From assembly GCA_015075175.1 (NCBI GenBank), contig JABTUV010000003.1:62001-126000 (forward strand): a stretch of DNA of 64,000 bases, read 5' to 3'. The DNA comes from a bacterium. GTDB lineage: Bacteria; Hinthialibacterota; Hinthialibacteria; H5-UNCL2. Under the pieces are notes generated by a model. That model did not search any database. It saw only the letters and a program-made list of their open reading frames with translations, and was not told the DNA's origin. A program made the position numbers and the translations under genes. Position 1 is the stretch's first letter; every line of letters begins with the position of its first letter. Below, piece after piece: positions 27,374-37,600 of the stretch.

Positions 27374-27728
27374 GGGCGGGATGGCTGCGCCCAAGGCCGC
27401 CCTTCGACTTCGGCCTTCGCTCAGGGCTGTCGGAGTGGCTTATCGGGGAAGTTGAGCCACGGCAAGTACCCGGAACCGAAAGCCCTGAACCGCCGCACAA
27501 TCTGAAACCGAAAGCGCAGAGCGAAGCGCGCGGCGCCAAGTCGAAGCGCGGCTTGGATGCGGAGGACCGGCTTTGTGCGGCCATCCGCTCCCCCCTTAAT
27601 AAGGGCGGAGGGGGGCATAAAGCATGAGTACGGCACGCCTGCTTGCCATCGGCCCGGCGAAGCGTTAGCATAGCCCCAACGCCGGGCGGTCCGCGCCCGC
27701 GTATCGACGTGAATCCGGGAGGAACATC
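27374..27728. other. Gap with two repeat elements
   Basis: 355 bp. It holds the CCTTCGACTTCGGCC...CGCTCAGGGCTG element (27400-27431) and a CCCCCCTTAATAAGGG...GGAGGGGG element (27590-27617). No supported gene; GGAGGAACATC before 27729 is the ribosome site of the next gene. Confidence 0.7.
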
Positions 27729-28505
27729 ATGCGAACCGTGGCGCTCTTTTTCGCTCTCTTATTGACGGTCGAGAAGGGAATGACGGCGGTGAAAACGGAA
27801 GCAGTCGAATATCGGGACGGCGACGTGGTCCTCGAGGGCTACCTGGCCTATGACGATGCGACGGCCGGCAGGCGGCCGGGCGTTTTGATCGTGCATGAGT
27901 GGTGGGGGCTTTCAGAACACCCCAGGAACGTGGCGGAGAGGTTGGCGGGGTTGGGCTACGCGGCCTTCGCGCTGGACATGTACGGCAAAGGTAAGGTGAC
28001 GACCAACTCGCAGGAGGCAGGGGCGTGGGCGGGACAGTTCCGGCGCGACGTGGGTCTGGCCGAGCGGCGGTTCCGGGCGGGCCTGGCGGCGATGCAGGCC
28101 GCGCCCGTGGTGGACGGCTCGCGCATCGTGGCCATCGGCTACTGCTTCGGCGGCGGCATGTGCCTGGAAATGGCGCGCCTGGGCGTGGACGTGCTGGGCG
28201 TGGTCAGCTTTCACGGCGGACTGGCGAGCAATCTGCCGCCGGCGGAACGCAAATTGACGGCGAAAATCCTGGTCTGTCACGGGGCGGACGATCCCGCCGT
28301 GCCGCCCAAGGATATCAATGCCTTCATCGAGGAGATGCGCCGCGCCGGCGCCGACTGGCAGATGAACATCTACGGCAACGCGGTGCACAGCTTCACCAAC
28401 CCGGCCGCCAATAGTGAGCGCGCCCGCTACAACGAGAAGGCCGACCGCCGCTCCTGGCAGGCGCTGAAGAGCTTTCTGAGTGAGTGCTTCGCGGAAAGCG
28501 AGTGA
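27729..28505 (+). CDS. Dienelactone hydrolase family protein
   Basis: 258 aa alpha/beta hydrolase. The N-terminus MRTVALFFALLLTVEKGMTA looks like a signal peptide, so it may be exported. Family marks: GVLIVHEWWGLSEH, cysteine nucleophile in IGYCFGGGMCLEMA, acid in CHGADDPAVP and His in YGNAVHSFTNP. Dienelactone hydrolases open lactones or related esters; exported members often have unknown substrates. The start is supported by GGGAGGAAC just upstream. It stands alone, 0.1 kb before the giant gene. Confidence 0.88.
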   Translation: MRTVALFFALLLTVEKGMTAVKTEAVEYRDGDVVLEGYLAYDDATAGRRPGVLIVHEWWGLSEHPRNVAERLAGLGYAAFALDMYGKGKVTTNSQEAGAWAGQFRRDVGLAERRFRAGLAAMQAAPVVDGSRIVAIGYCFGGGMCLEMARLGVDVLGVVSFHGGLASNLPPAERKLTAKILVCHGADDPAVPPKDINAFIEEMRRAGADWQMNIYGNAVHSFTNPAANSERARYNEKADRRSWQALKSFLSECFAESE

Positions 28506-28540
28506 TGGGACTCATAGGAGCTGTCGGACCTGTGGGGCGA
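28504..28540. repeat. GGGACCTATGGGAC-family repeat (copy 3, degenerate)
   Basis: GATGGGACTCATAGGAGC and CGGACCTGTGGGG follow the dienelactone hydrolase stop directly. More diverged than the copies at 10868 and 24002. Confidence 0.5.
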
Positions 28541-28650
28541 CAGCGGACAACATTTGGCTTTTACGAGGACGGCGAAATTAGTAGAATAGATGTTTCCGTC
28601 CCTGCAGCATGCCGGCGGCGGCCGTGTCGGCAATTCCGGGAGGCTCGCTC

Positions 28651-31600
28651 TTGAATCGGTTCCTCGCATCGTTTGCGCACGTCCTGACGCTATCCTTCAT
28701 CGTCGCCGGTGCTCCCATCTCATGGTCGGCGCCGCCCTCGATCGCGGGAACCGTCCGCAACTCGACCGGCCAGGCGCTCTCAAGCGCCTACGTGGTCGCG
28801 TACCGCGGCGGCGCCTACCAGACCTATGCCTACACCGACGGCTCGGGAAGCTACAGCTTCTCCAGCCTTCCCGAAGGCACGTACACGCTGCGGGTCAGCC
28901 ACAGTCCCTACCTGGGACAGTACTACGGCGGCAGCGTGTTCGAGGATGGAGCGACTCAACTGGCGCTGGGCGCAACCACGGAACTGTCGGGCATCGACGT
29001 GGTCCTGCCCGACGGGGACTGGGTGCAGGGCCACGTGTATGACGATCACGGCCAACCGCTCGCTTCCGCCGCGGTTTACGCACAAGCGGTCGGCAACGAT
29101 CCGTACTTCTACTGGTATCCTTACGCCTACACGGACACCTCGGGTTATTACCGCATTTACGGGCTGCCCGCCGGCAGTTGTGTTCTGCAGGCGGAATCCG
29201 CCCCCCACCTGCCGCTCTACTACGGCGACGCCTACAAGGTTGAGGACGCCTCGGTGCTGGCCTTGTCGGGCGGTTCGCACCTGTCCGGCGTCGATTTTCA
29301 TCTGCCGCTGGGGGCGCGGTTCCAAGTCGCGGTCTACGACAAGAACGACGGCCTGCCGCTGCATGATCCCGGCCAAAGCGTCCTGACCGACTGGATAGTC
29401 AACGCCCTCATCAGCGATCCGACCGGGCCGGTGTGGGTGGGCACGGACGGCGGTGTGACGGGTTTCGTCTCAGGGGCGACGATGGGACTGCACGCCTGGA
29501 ACGCGGGCCTGCCCAACGCGCCGGTGCGCGCGCTGGCGCGCTCCAGCGACGGCTCCCTGTACGTGGGAACCGACAACGGCCTGGCCGTCTATCGCACCTG
29601 GGGCACGACCATCTACACGACGACCAACTCGGCGCTGCCCCATAATCAAGTCACCGCGCTGGCGGCCTCGGCTACCGGGCCGGTCTGGATCGGCCTGGCC
29701 AACGGCACGTTGGCGCGCCTTTCGGCTGGAACCTTCACCAGTTGGACCGCGGCCACCCGCGGACTACCCGGACCCTCGCCCATCACCTGCCTGGCCATCG
29801 ATCCCGCCGGCGTGGTGTGGATGGGTTGCGCGGACGGCGCGCAGCGTTACGCGGGCGGCGCCTCCTTTCCCCGTACCACGACCTCGAATTCGGCTCTGCC
29901 CAGCAACGCCGTTCAAGCCATCGCCTGTGCGACCGACGGTTACCAGTGGATCGGAACCGACAGCGGCCTTCTGCGCACCAACCTCTCCAGCGAGATGGTC
30001 TTTCACAGCGGCAGCGGTCTTCCCACCAGCGACGTCCGCTCGATTTCGCCGGCCCACCACCGCGACGTGTGGGTGGGAACCAGCTACGGCATGGCGCGCA
30101 TCCTCAACGAGGCCGTCACCGCAACCTATACGACCGGGAATTCCTCGTTCCATCAAGGCGCGGTGAATGCGGTGCTGGCGCGGGGAGCCATCTACGCGGG
30201 CGGCGGGTCCGGACTGGACATTTTCCAGAATGGGGTTTTCATCCAGATTCCCGCGCCGCAGCGATACGTGCAGGTGCGCGCGCAGATGGTGGCGCCCGAG
30301 TTTCAGAACTTCTACAACGGCGTGTACTCGACCATTCTGGGCGAGGTCAATTCGCTGCCGGGCGGAGAATACCAGGTGCAGGTGACCAGCGCCGACTACG
30401 CCGAACAGTGGTACGCGATGAAACCGTCGGTGGCGCAGGCGGACGTGCTCTCCGTGGCGCTGGGCGAGACCTATCCCCAAGTGCTGGTGTTCGCGATGGA
30501 AATGGCAGGCTCCATCAGCGGGACGGTGCAGGACGCCTCGGGCAATCCCATCACCTTCGGCACGGCGCGGGCCGTCCCGGCTGGCGACGACTCCCTCAGT
30601 TATGCGGGCGGCATCGGCGGCGGCGGCGCCTACTTCATCGACGGCGTCCCGCCCGGAGACTACTACGTGTACGCGCAGGTCTCAGGTTATCCGCCGGGCT
30701 TTTACGGCGGCGGCTTCAATCGCTCGGCGGCTTCGACCGTGCACGTCACGAGCGGACAGGACACGCCCAACGTCGATATCGTCGTCACGCAGAACTTCCA
30801 GAACGGCAGCGTGGCGGGGCGCGTGCTGGACGCGATGGGCCACCCCTTCGTGAACGTGAGCGTGTCTATCCAGGGCCGGGACGGCACGGTTCACTCGGGC
30901 TACGCGACGACGGACGGAGCGGGCGCGTACAAGTTCACATCCGTGCCGCCGGGCACGCACCGGATTTATGCCGAGCTCAATTCGCGGCCTACGCTGTACT
31001 ATCCCGGCACGTACCGTTCGAGCCAGGCGGGCCACGTGGACGTGAACAGCGGCCAGCATCGCGTGGGCGTGGACCTGGTGGCGCCGGACAGCCCGCGCGC
31101 CACCGTGGAGGGGGTGGTCACGAGCGGCGGCGGCCAACCCGTGGCCGGCGCCGCGGTCATGCTCGCCGCCGGCGTTACCTACCAGGCCGTCACTTCGGCG
31201 ACCGGCTTCTACCGCATCTCCAACGCCTGGCCCAGCGACGACTATTATTTCCTGGTCACGCACCCTGATTATCTGCCCCACTCGCAGGACTTCGCGCTTG
31301 CGCCTGGTCAGACGTTGACGAGAAACGTCAACCTGGGCGCGGCCATTCCGGCGGAGACGAAACTGCTCGGGATAGTCCGCGACGCTTCCGGCAACCGCCT
31401 CTGGAGCGCGCAGATTTATGCGACCGTCAACAACTCCATCAATTTGCCGGCGGTGTACACGGAGTGGGACGGTTATTACGAGTACGACCCGATCGCGCCG
31501 GCGCCCACCACATTGAGCGTGTACCATTCAAATCTCGTTTCGCAGCACATCGACCTCACCCCCCTTGCCGGGGCGACGACGATAAGGGACATTACGCTGG

Positions 31601-34600
31601 CCTACAACCTGGCGGGATACGGGGCCATCTGGGGGCACGTGTACGACGCCTCGGGCCGTCCGCAACCCGGCTTGCAAGTGCGCCTGTCGGGCGCCGGTTC
31701 ACGGAACGTTTACACCAACGAGGACGGCGTGTACGTCGCCGCGGGACTCTCTCCCGGAACCTGGACGGTGGAGGTCACGTCGCTGGGCCAGCCGTATCCG
31801 AAGGTCACGGGCATCGTCGTTGCGTCGGGCCTGGTGCTGGGCGACGTGGACGTTACCGTGCCGATTCCGTTGGGGCAAATCCGTGGGACGGTGCGCAGCC
31901 AAGGCGGCGTGCCGCTGCCCAATCCAGTCGCAGACGAGAATCCCATCAATCACTCCAAGACGGCCGCCTACCGCTATTCCGACAGCCGGGGACGCTACGC
32001 GCTGTGCGGATTGCGGGCCGGCTTGTACCGCGTGTCCGCCGCGGCGGAAGGGTACGCGCGGCAGTATTACGACCATGCCGAGACGAGCGACGCCGCCACG
32101 TTGCTGTTTGTGGGCCAGAGCCAGGTCCTGACCGGCATCGACTTTTCGCTGCCGGACGCCGTCTGGGTACGCGGCCGGGTGACGACCGCGTGGGGCGAGC
32201 CTCTCGCTGACGTCAACCTGGAGGCGAATTCCCCCGACCTGCAGCGCTGGTTGGGCGATGCCTGGACGGACACGCAGGGATACTACAATCTGTACGTCCA
32301 GGAGGCGGGCGACTTCGTCGTGTCGGCCCAGTACGACGGCTACGCCTTCCAGTATTACAACCAGCGTCCGGTGTTTGATGCTCCGGACGTGCTTTCGGCG
32401 ACCTACGGCGCGGTCGTCGAGCCGGTGGACTTCATGCTGGCGCGTTCGTGCGTCATTTCCGGGACGGTTGTGAACGCATCCAACGAGCCTTACAACTGCG
32501 GTTACGTTTACGTCTATAACCTGTCCAACCTGGAGGACTCCTGGTTCGCCAACAGCATCGACAGCCAGGGGCGGTTCACCGTCTGGGGTATGCCGCCGGG
32601 CGTGTACGCTCTGCGCGCCAACGTCTGCGGCAAGACACCGGTGTTTCTGGCCGGCGCCTACAACGTGGCTGACGCCAGCCTTTTGACCCTGAATGAGGGA
32701 GATATCCTCTCGGGGGTGCGCATCGAGGTCCCGGAAGCCGTCGCGAGTGCCAGCATTTCCGGACGCATTACTCGGGCGGGCGGCGCTCCCGTCGCTTACG
32801 CCTTCGTGCAACTCTACGGCGTGGACGGCACTTCCTACAATTCCGGCACCTCTGCCGGCTCGGATGGACGCTATTCGTTTTCCAGTCTTCCGCCGGGGGT
32901 GTATGCGGTCGCCTACGTGAGGGACGACCAGCCGCCGTACTACTACGGCGCGACTTACTCGCAGGCCGCCGCCACGCGCGTGGCGCTGGGTCCCGGCGAG
33001 AACGCCGAGAACATCGACATCGAGGAGTCTGCTTTCACCGATTTTGCCATGCTCTCTGGGGTCGTGCGCGACGACCTCGGCCAACCGCTGGAGGGGGCGC
33101 AGGTGAGCCTCTACGACACGTGGTACAACCACACGGCCTATTCGCGTCCCGACGGCGGTTTTGCCTTTTACGATTTGCATCCGGCGCTGGGTTCGCTGGT
33201 CCTGTTTGCGCAGAAGGCGGGCTACCGCGAGGCGATGGTCAGCGGAATTGCGCCGACGCCCAACACCTCGCTCGTGCAGGACGTGACGCTGGTCCAATTG
33301 ACCGGTTTCGGCGTCTCAGGCACGGTCTACAACGCGTCGGGCAGTCCCCTTTCGGGCGCACTGGTCCAAGTCACGGGCATCGACAATGCCCACGCATTCT
33401 TGACTTACAGCGATCCCTTCGGCGTCTACGCACTGGGGCCTGTTCCCGCAGGGCTTTATCGCCTGCAGGCTTCGCTCTCCGGCTATGACAACGCGCTGCT
33501 GGACTGGCAGAACATCACCGCGGACCGGCAGTGGAATCCCGTACTGGCGACGCCGGCCGCCGCCGGCGCGGTCGCCGGCGTCGTCACCGACGCTTCGGGT
33601 TGGCCCGCGTACGGCATCACCGTGCGCAGCCAGGGACCCACCACCCGCCAGACCACCACGGACGACTTGGGGCGCTACCTCCTGCCCAACCTCTCCGCCG
33701 GCAGCTATCGCATCTATCTCAGCCAGGAGGCCGACTCGGGTTATCCCGAACAGAACGGCGTGCCGGTGGTCGTCGGCCAGCTGACGGACGGCGTGGATTT
33801 CACTGTCGGCGTTCACTACGGCACGATTTCGGGGCGCATCGCGGACGCGACGGGCATGGGCATTCAAAGCGCGCAGATTTCCACCACTCCGGTCGGGCAC
33901 AACTGGTATCCGCCCACCGTTTACAGTGGACTGGAGGGACATTTCAAAGTGGGGCGCGCGCGCGCCGGAGCGGAGCGCAACTATCGCTTGTACGCCAACC
34001 TGGCGGGTTACGTGCCGGTTTACTACGTCGATTCCCTGACCTCGTCAGGAGCCGCCGTCGTCAGCCTGCCCGCGAGTACGGATGTTTCCGGCATCGACTT
34101 CGCGCTACAGGCGGGCGCGACCGTCGCGGGCCGCGTGGTCGACCGGCTGGGGCGCGGCGTTTATGGGACGAGCCTCTCCTTCTACCGGCGCGAGGAGCCG
34201 CGCGTGATCCTTTATGCCGGCAGCGACAGCCAGGGGGACTACCGCGTCACTACGCTGCCGCCGGGTTCCTACGAGGTTTACGCCTCGCATTCCAGTTACG
34301 TGGACGAGTACTACGACGACAAGCTGGCGGCGGCGGACGCCGATCTCGTGGTGGTGGCTGCGGGAGAGCGGCGCGACGACATCGACTTCATGCTCATCCG
34401 CGGCGGCGCCCTGGCCGGCCAGGTTGTTGATGCCTCCGGCAATCCGGTCACGTCGGGGACCGTGTATGCGCTCTCGGCCGACCCCAATACCCCTTACGAA
34501 GTCTCGACGTCGCTCAACAACCAAGGTGAGTGGAGCTTCGCGGCGTTGCCGCCGGTGGCGTACTATCTCTATGCAAAGGTCAGCGGGCGGCCGGTCATCT

Positions 34601-37600
34601 TTTATCCCGCCAACTACAGCCGCAACTCGGCGACCATCGTCTCCGTGTCCGACGAGCAGAGCGTCAGCGGACTGGTGATCACGGTCCCGACCGAATCGGT
34701 CCCGGGCGGCACCATCGCGGGGCGCGTCTTCCGCCCGGACCACTTCCCCTATCCCAACCTGTCGGTGCGCATCTACGGCGCCGATGGAACCACGGGATCG
34801 TACAGTTACACGACCAACACGAGCGGCGAGTACTTGTCGAGCGCGCTGCCGGCGGGTTCCTACATCGTGGGCGCCATCGTTTCCAATCAGGCTCCCTATT
34901 ACCACGGCGGCACGTACTCGGCGGCGGCCGCGACGCGCGTCGAGGTCGCCCCCGACTCCAGCGTGGCGGGCGTCGACGTCACCCTGCCGGCCGTCAACCA
35001 TGCCCGACTCTCCGGTACGGTGAGAGACAATCACGGCCGGCCCGTGCCGCAGGCGGTCGTTTACGCCTACTCGCAGGATGGTTGGAGCAGCTACAGCGCC
35101 AACAGCGACGGGGACGGCCTCTGGCACATCGAGATGGTCTTTCCCTCGGGTGAATATTCCGTCTATGCGCAGAAGGCGTCGTACTTGACCTCGCCATCGC
35201 TGATCGTCGACGTGACGCCGGGCGCGGACATTGCCGGGTTGGACCTGGTGCTCGTGGGATTCGCCCCCGCCATGGTACGCGGGCAGGTCAACAGCCCCAA
35301 CGGCACCCCCATCTACAACGCCTACGTGTCGGCCGTGCTGGCAGGCGGCGGCTTCAACACCTATGCGTATACGGACCTGTACGGCAGCTTTGTCATGCGC
35401 GACCTGCCGCCGGGCAGCTACACCTTTGCGACCGGTCCCTCGGGCTACAGCTCGCTGTCCCTGCCGGGCGTGATGATCGCGCCGGGGACCGGCAATGAAG
35501 TCATCCTGACGCCGCAGTACGCCACGGGAGGCATCGTCTCCGGTCGCGTCAGGGACGCCTCGGGCGCGCCCGCCGTGCACGTTTACGTTCGCACCGGCAA
35601 CGGCACGACCCGCACGACTTATACCGACGGCGCCGGCCGCTACACGTTGGGGGGAGTCTCGACCAACACGACCATCATCCGGTTGAGCGATGAACCGGGT
35701 ACGCCCGAAGTGACGGGGATTACCGTGGCGGACGGCTCGCACACGGCGGGGATCAACTTTGACCTGGCCACGACCTACGGGACCATAGAGGGCGACGTGT
35801 ACGATGCGACGGGCGAACTGATACGCGGCCTTTTGTCGATTCGCGGCGAGCCGGTGTCCGGCGGGTCCAACACCGAATCCGTTCCCTCCGGCAGTGACGG
35901 TCACTATCTGATCGGGCGCGTGCCGGTGGGGGCCGGCAAAACGTATCGCGTGCGGGCCAGCGGCGCACCTTACCCGACCCGCTATTATGCAGACGGCTAC
36001 GTGGCGCGCGAGGCGCTGCCGGTCGGCATGGAGCCCGGCGACCATCGCGCGGGCATCGACTTCGTCATGGTCGACGGCGCGGCCCTCCACGGCAGAGTGC
36101 GCGATGGAGACGGCGACCCGCTGGAGGCCGTCTCGGTGCGCGCCCGCTGGTTCTACGGACCCGACGTCACTAATTTCAACGGCACTACCGACAACAACGG
36201 CGACTATCGCATCACCGGCCTTCCGCCGGGCGAATATACGCTCCGCTTCATGCACTCCGAGCACTTGACGGAGTACTACAACAACGTATTTCAGGAGAGC
36301 CTGGCGACCAGAATACCCGTGGCGACGGGAGAGACGCAGCGTCTTGACGCCCAGTTGACGCGCGGCGGCTCCATCGCCGGCACGGTCCGCAATACGACCG
36401 GCGATCTGGTCGGCGCCGGCGACGTGTCCGTCGAGCGCGTCTCGGACGGCCTGGACTTCTACGCAACGGTCGAGCCGAACGGAACCTACCGCGTGCCTGG
36501 CCTGCCGGGCGGCCACTACGTTGTGTACCTCAGCAGCCTCGGCTACGTGCCGCAGTACTACAACGGCGCGACTACGTGGGAAGCGGCCGCGCGCATCGCC
36601 GTCGTTACGGGACAGGCGACTGCCGGCGTCGACTTCGTGTTGATTACCGAGTCCAGCATCTCCGGCCACGTCAGGAAGGGCATCGGCGATCCGGTGACGT
36701 CGGGCACGGTTCGCGCCTACCGCTCCGATGGGACCTTCGTCACGAGCACGAGCCTCTCCGCCCAAGGCGCTTACACGCTGCGGGGACTGGCAGCGGGAAG
36801 CTATCGCGTGCGCGTCTCCGCCTCCGGTTATCTGGACCATTACTGGCAATACTCGGCGACTCTGGCGGGCGCGACCGACATCGTCGTGCCCACGGCTACG
36901 GCCCTGACGGGTTATGATTTCATCCTCTTGTCCGGCGGCACGCTCTCCGGCACGGTCAAGAACGAAAACGGCGATCCGTACCCCAGCGGTACGGTCTACC
37001 TCGCGCAGACCTGGTCTCCACTGAGCGACTTGCGCAGCACGTCGCTGACGAGCAGCGGCGAGTTCACGTTCAGCGCGGTCTGGCCGGACACGTACTACGT
37101 GTACACGTCGCTCTCCGGCAAGCCCCGCATTTACTATCCCTCGTCCTACTCGGTCGGCGCGGCTTCGCCGGTCCTGGTCAACGAAGGGGCGGCCACCACG
37201 GGCATCCACATCGTGGCGCCCTCGTCCATCGCCTCGGGAACGGTCGCGGGGACGGTGAAATTCGCGGACGGCACGCCCGTCTCGGACAACGTGCCGAACA
37301 TCGGCGTGGACGGTTACTCGGGCACGCACAGCACCAATACGGACGTGTACACGGGCGCCTTCCTGCGCAGCGGCATCACTCCGGGAACCTACATCGTGCG
37401 CGTGAACCGGAGCAACACGCCTTCGTATTACCATCACGGCACGTTTGTGAGCGGCCAGGCGACGCGGCTGGTGCTCCTGCCCAATCAGTCGCTGGACAAC
37501 GTCGCCGTGGTCTTCCCCGACGAACCGGCGATGGAAACCGGTCTCCGGCGTGGTAGAGGATCAGGCCAGCCAGCCGATCGCCGGCGCGCGCGTGTGGTTG

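Noticed and set aside
34105-37437. Antisense open frame of about 1,110 codons inside the giant gene
   Set aside because: It is the mirror of a GC-rich repeat gene: rich in Arg, His and Ala, no domain pattern, and the sense strand has clear repeated folds and a signal peptide.
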